DNA from: Lytechinus variegatus
Lineage: Eukaryota > Echinodermata > Echinoidea > Temnopleuroida > Toxopneustidae
Reading direction: 5' to 3'
Assembly (NCBI RefSeq): GCF_018143015.1
Contig: NC_054755.1
Location: 6,561,208 to 6,625,207, forward strand
DNA length: 64,000 nt
Part shown: piece by piece, positions 33,501-44,200 of the stretch
Position numbering within the stretch: the stretch's first letter is position 1
How the letters are laid out: each line of letters begins with the position of its first letter
The notes under the pieces: generated by a model
The model's input: the letters and a program-made list of their open reading frames with translations, nothing else
Databases searched by the model: none
What the model was told of the DNA's origin: nothing
Program-made: the position numbers and the translations under genes

Positions 33501-36474
33501 AAATGCAAAAGTGCCCCGATAAAAAGCTCGGTTGCTTCACTCACTCGCTTTTGAGTTTTGTTTTTTCAAAAAAATTCACGCGCGCTGCCCCCCCCCCCCG
33601 CAGCGAAAAATTTCGGTTTATACGGCCACGTGGGGGTATTGAAGTATATTATTGTTATCATTATCAACCTCAATCTTGTGAATTAAAAAAAATGCGTTTT
33701 GCCTATACTGAAAAATGGATTCAAAGACATATACTTACAGAAAATCATCATGGCTTGCTTATTGTTGGCCTCACCAACAAACGCAAGAGTGTACTTAATC
33801 CCGCGTGTTCTTAACTTGAAGCCAGTCCGATCGTTTGAGTATGGTATTATGGTTGTATTAAATGTGGGTTGATTTGCTAAATAGAAACTACAATCTGGAA
33901 TTTAAACAAGAAAACGTTACTATACTAGAGAGAGGATGTATTTCAAACCGAGAGGTGTTGTGGCTCAGTGGATATAAGCCTCCAGACTTAGAACCGGGGT
34001 TCGAATCCCGACGCAGCACACGTGTCCTTCGAACTGAATTCCATGAAATGGCCTAGGTTTAGCTTGTCCTATAAGGTTAATGTACTGGACCGTCTTGAAC
34101 GGCTGAAAGGCAGCGTGTCTCGCAAGGTAGACTGAAAAATTGTCATCACTTGGACCTTCCTTAGAAATTAACGATATAGGAAATCAAGTGTACCCTCACT
34201 TGTCAAACTGGTCAATGCTCAGTTGTAAATGCTTAGCGATGTGAATATTTTTTTAATTTATATATGCATGTATTTGTTCTCATTATTTGTTAATTTTGAT
34301 TTTCTTTAGAATTATTATGAATTCGTTTATCACTGCCTCAATTCCATATCTCAAAGTAATCTCTGTTCCATTCTTAATGGATTTCATAATCAAAGGTTGT
34401 GTTGTTGTTTTTATTTAAATGTTCTATGATTCATTCTGTTGTAATATCTTGATTCTATTTATAGATCTCTATTTCATATCTTCATAAAGAAAATCAAATC
34501 TGAATTATATTTCTGACCTTTTTGTTGTATGATTTAAAGTTTTAAAAAGGTTCCCCCCATACACAATTATCAGAATCCATGCTAGTATTATCTACTGAAA
34601 TCTCCTTGTGCATGACTCAACAAACTGTTTCTTATTTACATGTGAATAATTTTAAGTGTATACAATCTTCAAATGTAAATAATATTCAATGTAAACATTG
34701 CACAATTAATCTTCGGACTACAGCATTGTATTCTGTTTTATATCTAATAAACCGAATTGAATTGAATGAATTGAGTTGAAATTTTCAATTCCAAATCTCA
34801 ACCCAGACTTTCACAGATATAATTTTTGTATCAGTCCGACTCTGCGAATTAAATTTTCCTTCTTGTTGTGCCGAGTACCTTTTCTCATTGATTTACAAAT
34901 ATCATTTAATTTTCATGCTGACTTTCGAAATCGAACGAATCATAATTTATAATATAAAGGCCTTTGACTGAGTTCAAGTCAAAGCAAAATATGTGACTCA
35001 TAATGATCTTTAAAATGACTTACATTGACAGTATTTTCCTGCATAATGTTTTGGACACCGACATCTCTGAATGGCGCCCTCTGCCTCTCTGATTCCACCG
35101 TTTTTACAAGGATCTAGAATGCATTATATGAGATTGTATTTAAACAGATATGCACTTGAAATGCCACGCCAAAGGATAAATAATGATGATAATAATAACA
35201 ATAATGATGATGATGATGATGATGATGATGATAATAATAATAATAATAATAATAGCAATACTACTACTACTACTAATTAATAATAATAATAATAATAATA
35301 GTGATAATGATAATGATAATAATAATGGCAATGCAGCACTGACCCCCCCCCCCCCCTCCCAGCAGCAAAAAGAAAAAAGAACGAAACAACGAAAAGGGAA
35401 ATTAAAGAAAAGGAGGTAAAAGGAAAAGGAAAATGCGGGGGAAAAATCATGTAGGAACGATCCTGCACCCCTCCCACATAAAAAATATCCAAATAACGGA
35501 GATGAAAAAGAAAGAAAAAAATGAAGCTGTACGAGATATTCTCATCCTGTTTATGATACACACCCTCTCACATTTGCTCCTTCGCAATATCAACCCCAAA
35601 ATTTCACAATTTTTTCATTTTTCATTTCATTTCATTTATTTCATTTTCAACAAATATTCAACAATAAGTAGTCTTCCCCAGGGTCCTTGGAAATTCCTGG
35701 ATCCCCCCCCCCCTCACTGCAACTATACCTACGTACCCGAACGGCAAGCTATAAATTTGCTTCTTGGTGACACATATTCTGATGCCCAAGCCATAAAGAC
35801 GGGATCGACTTCTTCCAAGATCATCTGACCTCGGTAATTTTCATCGTTTATATTTTCCTGACCACAGAAGATCATTGGTGATGTCATTACATCTTGTGCG
35901 CCTGTTACAGAAAGAAATAAAATACGAGTATGAATTATCAAATATTTGATGAATAAGCCTATAATGGTCCTGATGCTCGTGGCATCACCAAGTGAGATGA
36001 ATGGTGCACATCATTAAAAACAAAAACAAATAAACCAACAAAAAATAATGAAAAAAAGTCTTTCATTATATTAAAACGTAATGCATTCCATCGAAAAAAA
36101 ATAAGCAAAATATTAAATACAAGAAATTTATTATAAATAAAACCAGTCTAAGAAGGGATGTTGTCGAATGTTCTTAGATTTAGCATTCAGTAAATGTCCT
36201 GTTTTATCTTTTGAAACATTTTTATTCGATTAGTTTACGATCAGCTACTTTCGCAAGTATCATTATTCCTGGCAGGAAAACGTCATTTTGATGTATCTTT
36301 TGAAAAAAAAATGAATAAGATATATCTTGTAATGTGTCATCTTATCTTCATTTTCTAAATATTGTGGTGAAACAAGATTTTTTTTAAATAAAAAAAGAAG
36401 AAAATTCATCGATTCTTACCAAGCAAGAAGAATGAAAGTATGAATCCAACACGAAACATGATGGAGGTAATCAT
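27580..36474 (-). CDS. Small secreted protein with a FAMeT-like stretch
   Basis: Minus-strand exons: 36474-36420 (signal peptide, donor GTAAGA), 35901-35737 (acceptor CTGTAACAG, donor GTACGT) and 27872-27580 (acceptor CCATTATCAG, stop TAG). Phases fit: both introns are phase 1, as in extracellular modules. The first exon encodes MITSIMFRVGFILSFFLLG. The second includes FCGQENINDENYRGQ and KFIACRS. The third has YDSFWLDHSEGNFAVGLQG, IKFRPKVQMKIKSIGLES and PSPGGDWMI, which follow the FW...G...VG..G...IG.S...G(D/E)W pattern that I recall for the farnesoic acid O-methyltransferase (FAMeT) domain. An alternative end uses a weak donor at 27586 and a phase-matched exon 27420-27357 (CQVGGSRVVHKVARNDTNDL, stop), giving 189 residues and six cysteines. 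The 7.9-kb intron is full of transposons. That the distant exons belong together is inferred from phase and strand alone. Confidence 0.45.
28047..28598. mobile_element. DNA element with CCACTTACATTGACGAGTGG ends, copy 1
   Basis: The terminal inverted repeats are about 43 bp: GAGTGGATACCATGCGCGA at the left and TCGCGCATGGTATCCACTC at the right, with CCCCG(A/G)GGGG at the tips. The interior has direct copies of TACGTGTTTAGGGT and a palindrome GTTACGTACGTAAC. A second, 3'-truncated copy is at 49492. No transposase is encoded. Confidence 0.8.
29190..29341. mobile_element. Palindromic MITE with CCTGGCGGCTGCTTC arms
   Basis: The left arm TCCCTGGCGGCTGCTTCTCG and the right arm GAAGCAGCCGCCAAGGCC pair. 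Each arm also carries a GCGAAGCG word, GGGCGAAGCGAGG and GCGCTTCGCTCCGG. The tips are C/G runs. It directly abuts the foldback element that follows. Confidence 0.65.
30636..31316. mobile_element. Nested element with TGTCTCGCCCAC ends and three internal repeats
   Basis: The left end TTTTGTGTCTCGCCCAC and the right end GTGGGCGAGACAAAAA are inverted. The interior has three tandem units of about 146-157 bp (landmark AAACTTTAA at 30775, 30921, 31078), each with ATGACCTTTGACCTTACC or ATGACCTTTAACCTTACC and TCCATCTACCATCCAAG. A GGACGGAC run precedes the right end. It is non-coding and sits inside the foldback element. Confidence 0.7.
31317..31565. repeat. Purine tract (AAAG/GGAAA)
   Basis: About 250 bp of almost pure purine on the plus strand. 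Frames in it are repeat artefacts. Confidence 0.85.
32071..33287. mobile_element. Transib-like non-autonomous DNA transposon
   Basis: The 1217-bp element starts CACAGTGGGCC and ends GGCCCACTGTG, and is flanked on both sides by the exact 5-bp repeat CGTCG (32066-32070 and 33288-33292). Inside the tips a second matched block, AAAGTGCGCCA, lies at the same distance (positions 22-32) from each end, separated from the first by 11 unmatched bases. A 5-bp GC-rich target duplication and CACAGTG-like tips are what is known for Transib, the superfamily related to RAG1; CACAGTG is also the V(D)J signal heptamer. No transposase frame is present (longest frame 64 codons), so it is non-autonomous. The superfamily call is inferred from the ends. 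Confidence 0.6.
33390..33625. repeat. G-run dispersed repeat
   Basis: CATGGCCGTACGCAGAGGGG starts it and a 10-C run lies near 33590. The stretch GCACGAAATCCTCCAATTTTAC resembles 43987 in the loop of the large palindrome, so the two share ancestry. Confidence 0.45.
33945..34125 (+). mobile_element. tRNA-derived SINE
   Basis: A box TGGCTCAGTGGATA and B box GGGTTCGAATCCCGA, with a body containing AATTCCATGAAATGGCC and GGACCGTCTTGAACGGC. The head differs from the SINE at 1414, so it is another subfamily. Confidence 0.65.
34126..35170. other. Intronic spacer with a LINE-like 3' tail
   Basis: At 34740-34790 AATAAACCGAATTGAATTGA, followed by further TTGAAT words, looks like the 3' tail of a LINE in plus orientation. 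No reverse transcriptase frame is present. Otherwise AT-rich with no feature. Confidence 0.35.
35178..35335. repeat. (GAT/AAT)n microsatellite
   Basis: ATGATG, AATAAT and ACTACT triplets in blocks, followed by a C run at 35342. Confidence 0.9.
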
Positions 36475-39415
36475 TATCTGACTGATATTCACTGTACAGT
36501 TTATACTGAAAGCTATGTGGGTTTAACCTCACATAACAGAGACACACGTTATATTCAGTATAGTCTTCGTGCTTTGATTTTGCTGATGGAATTTAAACTT
36601 TTTGTTCGTTAATTATGCCACTCTTCGACTCGATGAAAGTAACTTATATTACCTCCTAAGAGTGTGTTTTTTATTGCTAAGGCATTATCAACCGTTACTG
36701 ATCTTCACAGCATCCTCATTTTGTGTTATTGTGTTATCGTTTAAAATTCATTTCACGATTCTAGACAAAGAGACAATGTTCGTGTCAGGAGAGTCTGTTT
36801 TTTATTGATTATTTACCCTTTTTCATTATTCTATACCTATGCTCGTGACAATGGGAGCCATAAGTACACGCACGGCTGACGCGTCTTGTGTCACTAAAAT
36901 CTTCGCATTTTTATGTTCATAATTCTAAAATAGAGGTAAAAAACGGGTACTTTCAATCTGATTCTTCCCGTGGAAGAGCTTACCTTGCCTAGTTCGGAAT
37001 ATTTATCATGGCGACATTTTTTTTTATGTAGTGACTTTGGTTGGAGCTTGCTGGCGTCACGAGCCTAATTATCGATAACTACTCGGAGCTCTTTGCAGAT
37101 ACTCATTTTTCCTGTATTGAAATCATTCTTTATCACATGATCACGAATTCACCAATTGTTTATCTAGAATACACATGAATATTCAAAAGAGGGACATAAA
37201 GCCTTGAATCCCCGAAGAAAACGGATATTTGCTATTTATTATATAATATTAGAAACTTGATCTAGAAGCTGTTGACGATATTACCAGTAGACCTTCTCGA
37301 ACCTTGGTAATATATTGGAACGTCACTAACAGCACTAAAATTCATCATTATGATACGAATTTAAAATAAAATTCGGATTTTAATTTTTTTTTTAATTGAA
37401 ACTTTATTTGATATAGTGCATTCAAATCATTATTAGACAAATTGCGAAATGTTGGAAGTTATTCACCACGCTATCGTTTCTTGTGATTCAAACAAACCCT
37501 TCTTTTAATTAAAAGAAATACTAATTTAAACAAGTATTTCATAAACATTTAGAAATCGGTCATGAAATATATGAATGTATAAACATGAAGTAGACGTTGA
37601 TGTTGATCCATGAGATTCGCTGTGAGTGCAAGCGCAACAATCTGGAGACTTTTAATCTCGCCTTTCCCCATTTTCTTTCTTTATTTTAATTTTTTTAAAC
37701 TACACATTCAACTGGATTTATGCCCAAATTTTAACCATGTTTGACTTGTGTTTTTGTTCATACTGTTTATACGGATACTTTAATAGGAGGCTGCACTTTA
37801 TACAAGCTTCGCTTGTGAGCAGCCTCCTCCGTTCCTATACATGTTTGTATGCTTGTCTTGATTACAATTATAAATTTTCGTTTTTTATTGATTATGTATC
37901 AAGACGTATGGAACCAGATGGAACAAAACATATCGTAAACGATTGTTGGAAATTGTAATAGGCCTACATGACATGAACTTAAATACATGTATAATAATAG
38001 AGGCTGAAATGTGATCAAAGTTTTGTCCTTGTATACCGTAGCATGATGTATGAGTATACCATCAACTTGAATAAGGCAATTCATTTTTCTTGATTTCAAA
38101 TCCGGCTCTTTAAAACAAAGACAAAATAGAATGGACACAAAATTCTAAATAAATATAGAATGCTTTAAAATGTTATGTATCAATTACCGACTGTACTTTT
38201 TTTAAATAATACAAATCATTCGGTAGTTCACTTTGGAAAAGGTAGACTATAAGGGTTATTTTAGGTAGTAACACACTCATCCAACATGATGCTATATAAT
38301 CACTGGCGGATCCAGGGGGGGGGGGAACAGCCAGCCCGTGCCCGCCCCCCATTGAGAAGCAAAATTAATATTCGTGACGTAGAAATTCCGTTAAAACAGA
38401 AGTTTGACCACCCCCCCCCCCCCCTTCCAAGTGAAGACCTTTATTTTCTCTCTTTTTGCTTGTCAATTTTCGGGAACGAAATTCCTTAATTTTGGGTAAA
38501 AAAAATTTCTTTGCTTATCAAATTTTTTTTCTGGTACGAAATATCCCTAGTTTGGGTTAAAAACCTTAATCGGAGACAGTCGAAAAAATTACCCTTAACT
38601 ACTTTCGATTTATTAATCGGAAAGTGAAATAACACGCAGAAACAAAGTCATGCAAAAATGGCGCCCTGGCGCCATAAACAACGCTAGCTGCATGCATTGC
38701 GTAGCATAACCGCATACTTATGATAACATAGTTATGTCATAATTAAAAGAAATTCATTATGATACGTTGCATAGTAACTGCATCATTATGTGAATTTAAT
38801 TACGTCATAATCTGTTAGATTTCTCCTGCAACTAATAGAAAAGTTCCTGCCGCAAAATTATGGCGTACGAAACCATGCATGACAATATCCTGTATTAATC
38901 TCTCTTTTTTTAAACAAATAAATCAGAACAAATCTTGTCATGAAAATCCCTCACGAGATGCTAAATTCGTGACGCATTGATCCCTGTTACGAGACATGAC
39001 AGGGTGACGAGATTGGGTGGGCACTTCAAATCATCACTATTAATCGTTGATGTTTTGATATGATCGAAAGTACCGCATGAACATGCTTCAACCGTTTTCA
39101 AATTCTGTAAAGGAAACAGGATCCTTTCTGTAAACCCCAAATGCCCAGTATGACTTTGATTAATCATAGAATTATGTGATAATGACTGAATGGCTATTGA
39201 TTACGGCCGTTCAGTCACTGCTGTTCATGGACGTTTGGTCAAGGTATCGGATCACCTTTAACCATACGGTCCTGCTGCTTTCTCCATGTTCCGCCCTCAG
39301 TGGGGGCGGTACTACGTAGGGGCAGGGGCGGACTAAGATTTTCAACAAGATTTTTAAAAAGGACAGCCCCTAGCTGGTCTTCGACCTTCATCGATCAATG
39401 CCAGACTTTACCATG
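36475..39415. other. Intergenic region between the secreted-protein gene and the centrocin-like gene
   Basis: The two genes are divergently arranged, 36474 on minus and about 39460 on plus. It holds a G-run repeat at 38297-38620 (CACTGGCGGATCCAGGGGG start), a compact hairpin at 37786-37827 and otherwise AT-rich sequence. No exon is seen. Confidence 0.45.
37786..37827. other. Compact hairpin
   Basis: GGAGGCTGC pairs with GCAGCCTCC and TACAAGC pairs with GCTTGTG, leaving a small loop of TTC and a bulge. No terminator or RNA-gene context is evident. Confidence 0.4.
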
Positions 39416-39426
39416 AGAGCAAAGTG

Positions 39427-39520
39427 CATAAAAGGCCGTTTAAGTCCAGAGCAGAATCATTCACGGCGCCAGTCAAGACATCGGATCTGAACATAACTTT
39501 CCCGCAACTTTCCTGATTCG
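39427..39520 (+). promoter_or_regulatory. TATA-type promoter and non-coding first exon of the centrocin-like gene
   Basis: CATAAAAGG at 39427-39435 is a TATA box. About 28-33 bp downstream TCATTCAC (39457-39464) could be the initiator. The exon runs to 39520 and ends CTGATTCG|GTAAGTTA, a strong donor. The matching acceptor is ATTCCGTCACAG at about 41189-41200, just before the start codon. Upstream GC boxes (GGGGGCGG at 39302, GGGGCGG at 39323) are present. TATA plus a short 5' UTR exon is inferred from sequence only. Confidence 0.55.
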
Positions 39521-39549
39521 GTAAGTTACAATAGATTTCTGTTCATTCT

Positions 39550-40147
39550 TAAAGGAGAATGAAACCATTGGAACAAGATAGCTTGTGTGAAAACAGAAAA
39601 ATCAAAGAAACAGATCAACGAAAGTTTGAGAAAAATCGGACAAACAATGAGAAAGTTATGAGCATTTGAATATTGCGATCACTAATGCTATGGAGATAGC
39701 AAATTGGCAATGCGACAAAGATGTGTGATGTCACTTGTGAACAACTCTCCCCATTACTTTAGTATATATTTCACTTGAATTGCCTCTTTTATCACATCTA
39801 TCCATAAATCATGTGTTCTTTCTACATGAGGGCATGTAATACATAATTTTTAAGAATACATGTACATCATGGATAAAGAGTTTGTATCATCATAAGAAAA
39901 AGCAAAAAGAGACATTTTGAGGGTATTTTATAGTCCACCAAAGGGAAAGTTGTTCATCAGTGACATCACACATCCTTGTCGCATTGCCAATATGAGGATC
40001 TCCATATAGCATTAGTGAGTACAATATTCAAATGCTCATAACTTTCTCACTATTTATCCGATTTTTCTCAAACTTTCTTTATTCTTATTTTTTGATTTTT
40101 CTGTTTCTACACAAGCCTATTTGTTCCAAAGGTTTCATTCCCCTTTT
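39550..40147. mobile_element. Long-TIR foldback MITE, copy 2 (reverse of copy 1)
   Basis: The left end AAGGAGAATGAAACCATTGG and the right end GGTTTCATTCCCCTTTT are inverted arms of about 200 bp. The middle (ATTACTTTAGTATATATTTC, GGGACATTTTGAGGG-like) is the reverse complement of the copy at 10226. It lies in the first, non-coding intron of the centrocin-like gene. Confidence 0.85.
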
Positions 40148-40149
40148 AT

Positions 40150-41150
40150 AGGTGCTCATGATTGACTGAAAATAATCTTGCGATTCATTTTTTGGGAAGT
40201 TAAGTTGCGTTTGATTGCCACTGGCATTACGCGCCCATATGTTTTCTTCATTTTTGTTGCCTCAGTTATCTTTAATGTGTGTTTTTTTTTTGGGGGGGGG
40301 GTTCAGCATGATTAGTAATTGCTGTATATTTTGTGGATCTCGGCAAATTGTGTTGTTATATAAAGCTGGATGGGTTAATCCAGCCATTTTATCATACTTT
40401 TGATTTCATTATACGTGCGTATAGTTATTTTGTATTGTTTTAACATCTTGATTTCGAAGTAAATGCCAATACCTAATGTGGAGGCTATATTAACAAAATG
40501 TATTGTGGAAATAACTTTACAAATTTTGTATTAACAAAAAATGCCTAATTTTTTTACAAAGTATTTGTACCTTTGGCAGTATTATTTTTACAAAAATTTA
40601 CTTGTTTTTCTTTACCATCCTTAATGAAATTAAGTCCCACCAACTTTATTTTATCGAGTAAAAAAGGAGGGGATGAGGTTTCAAATATGGAAGACCATAA
40701 CGCATCCGATATTCACCAACATCAACTTATTTATGAATTGTTTATGTATGACTTCTCAAATCATTATGTTAATGGTCTCACGTTATTTGTTATTTTCACA
40801 TCTTGTATATAACGAGGAAAAAATGAAGTATGGTTTTGAAACAAAAAGTAATGCTAACTCTGCCACTATAATATTGTATGATAACAACATGATTGTATAA
40901 CTAATGAAGACATTCTGGGCCACATTCTTTCATTGTCTAGCTCTGCTAAAACAGCATTAAACTGCAAAGGATTTGGATTAGTTTAAGTAAAGCTAAATAT
41001 ATTAATTCTTTTAAATTAATTTTCGCTGCTATTTTTTCTCGTTTGGTAATAAACTTTCTTCAAGCATGTCAAGTGTGTCGGTAGGTTGTGTATTGTAAAG
41101 CAATAAATTGCAAAGCCACTAGCGAAATTGTCTATAGGCGTTATAAAATA
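40150..41150. other. First intron of the centrocin-like gene
   Basis: AT-rich sequence with no extra exon recognised and no strong repeat. A G run lies at 40294. Confidence 0.4.
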
Positions 41151-41214
41151 TATTGAGGTATGATTGGAAATTATATATATATATATTTTATTCCGTCACA
41201 GATCATCTATCAAA

Positions 41215-44200
41215 ATGAATATGAAGATCATTACTACTCTGCTTATTCTGGGGGTCGTGGTTAGCCACGTGACCTCTGCCCGCTTGGAGCAGCATGTTGA
41301 CGAGGAAGATGACTTCGGGCTCTGTAAGTTTGAAATATGGGAGATAAATATTTTGAGAAAATTAGAAATGAAAATGTTATACAGAAATTCGTATCAAAGA
41401 AAAAGCGTTCAGTTATGTTGTAAACGTTTGACATAATCAAGCCATTTCGCATATGTTTTACGCTACCATGTTTTCTTGTAGTGTTTGGAATTAAGAGTGT
41501 ATTGTATGCACTTTTTCGTAAATGTGGAAGTATCGAACTGTATCAGTCGGAAAATAAAAACAACAACGTCTAAGCAGGCAATTTTTGTATACATGTATTT
41601 TTCTTTTCTCATATTTCTATTAAACAGCATAATCTTTTGATATGAAGTAATATAAATCCATCTGGGAAATGTAATGTTATTTTCCACGCTATAGGCTTGC
41701 AATCTCTGTACAGTTTTAATTCTTTTTTTTATCTTTGCAGTTTTTATTCGTCACAAAAACAATCAAATTTTAATACTTATTACAATTATTATGTCCCATG
41801 ACAGAACGTCATTTCATTATGGATTAATATAGATCCATCGGAGAATTAAAATGTTATAATCATTGTCTGGGCAGACAATTCCTGTATGATAGTTTTATCT
41901 GTCATAATGATTTCTTATTATTATAATTAACGGAACTGATGGAGCAATATAACTCCGTCATATTCAATCTTTCGATAATCAGGCAATATCTGCATAATAT
42001 TTTCCATTATTTTCTTAATTACAATGGAACGTTGTTTTATTTTAAGTTCTGGATGAGCAGGCCATGGACGACGTGCTCACTGCTAGTTGGTTCTCTAAAG
42101 CCATCAGCGACGCCTCCAGATGGACAAAGAAGGCTGCCAACGATGTAGCCGGGGCAGTTAAGAGCGGGTGTGGGGTCGTCAACTCTCTTCCCTTAAACGA
42201 TTTGAGTAAGTCAACTAACTGACATACCATTCTCAAGATAATGGCACTATTCTTGAAACGATTTTTTTTTAAATAATTATTATTGAAAATCACGACACAG
42301 CCATCTTTCGGCCCAGCCATCTTTCGGCCCACAGACCCATGCACACCCACACAAGAACGAACGTAGACCCTACAAAACGGAACTTGCTGATAGGGTGTTC
42401 CATTCTACTAGAGCTAAACAAAAATAAACAAATATATATAAAAACAAAATAGATAATTGAAAAACACAGATAAACAAGTTGCACAGTTCCTGCTTCCACT
42501 GTAAGTGGCCAGCAAATCCCGAATCGGCCTATTAATCCAAAGAAATGCAGTTACGGACATTAACATTGGTCTTCATTTCAAGCCAAGATTATTGGGACAA
42601 TGAATTATGAGGTAGTTTTCCTTTTTCTTAAGAACGACCCTGTTAGTCAGGCAGCATATGTCATCTACTTCGACAAATTGGCTAAGTCTGATTTTTCACT
42701 TTTATGTGATTGGTGACATCACAAGGAACAACTTTCAACTTGGTGACAAATTTCTAATGGTCATCTTGACCATGTGAGGGGTCAAAATGTGGTCAATAGG
42801 GGTCAATTTTTGAAATTGCCCCGATCGTGTCGAGTCATACATCAAATTGTTTGTTTTGTTATACTGAACAAAAAAGTGTACATAGATATATACTCTTGAC
42901 CTCCCGTTAAAAAGTTATGACCGGAAAGGTCGAAAGGTCAACGAACTTTCGGTAAATGGCAAATTACACTGAAATTAATAAGAAAGCTCCTTTTCCGTGT
43001 TTTTATGCATGTGTGTACTTTTTTTTTATTTTCGATTTGATAAGTCCATCGTCAGAGGTCCTTATCCAGAAGATATGAACGGTCAAGACAAGGTCAGGGA
43101 AAGGTCAAAAGGTCAACAAACTTTCATTGGTAGCCAAAATACACTAAAAGCGGTTAGAATCTAAGAAGTAATTGGTTCTTTATTTGAAAAGACTCTCTAT
43201 CTAAGAAGACATCCATTAGATAAAAAAGGGGTCAAATGTGCTCACTTGAGACCAAAATAGAGATAGACGTTGCATACATTCAGTAGTATTGCAGGAATAC
43301 TTTGAAACGACTTGACAAACCCTAATGCCCTTAAAATCGTATCATCTTCATGATATTATAAGTGCAACCAGCTCTTTCAGAGTTTCTTGATTTAGGAATT
43401 CAATTCAAGTTAAATTCATTTTCCATTTACTAGTCTTTGATATGGATAGAAACATTTCATCCATTTGCTTTGTACACAATATTTTAATCAATATAGTATT
43501 GTAATGTATTGGGGTATAAATATGTAATACTATGTTAAAAGAATAAACTAATCTATTAATCAGTGCTTCCAGCTCCTAAAAGAGATGCCTAATATCTTAT
43601 TTGGATTAACTTGCGAATAAGATAATGAGGTTAGGATTGAGGATGATGATAGGTAGGGCTCCAATTGCTCCTTATATTTCTGACAATTAAGAGGCAACTT
43701 CGTACAGGCATGCACATTGTAATCAGGCATGTGTGTCTATCATGCAAATGTGATATATTCTGACCAGTACTCGATCTCTGGAGCCAAGAAGGACTACACA
43801 TTTCTGATTACTGATGTGCTGCCATTATTACGGCTTGTTCTATTTTTCCCCGGATTTTATCAAGTGTGTTTTTTCCCAGAGCATACAACATGAGACTAAA
43901 CTTAATACCAGTTCTCACAGCTGCCCCAGAAATTGTGAAGACTTTAATTTTTACTGAAAAATAAATATAATTGACCAAAAGTATGCACGAAATCCTTAAA
44001 TTTCACGTTGCAAAATGCAAAAGGGCCCCCAATGATAAGCTCAGAACAGCACATGCACCAGAACTGTGTAGCCCTTCTTGGCTTCAGAGATCGAGTAATG
44101 GTCAGGATATCACATCTGCATAATGGACACCCATGACTACAATGAGCATGCCTGCACGATCGATGTTACCTCTTTGCCAGAAATAATATAACCGTCACAC

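Noticed and set aside
33292-33814. Overlapping 76- and 103-codon frames
   Set aside because: They cross a G-run repeat and have no splice support.
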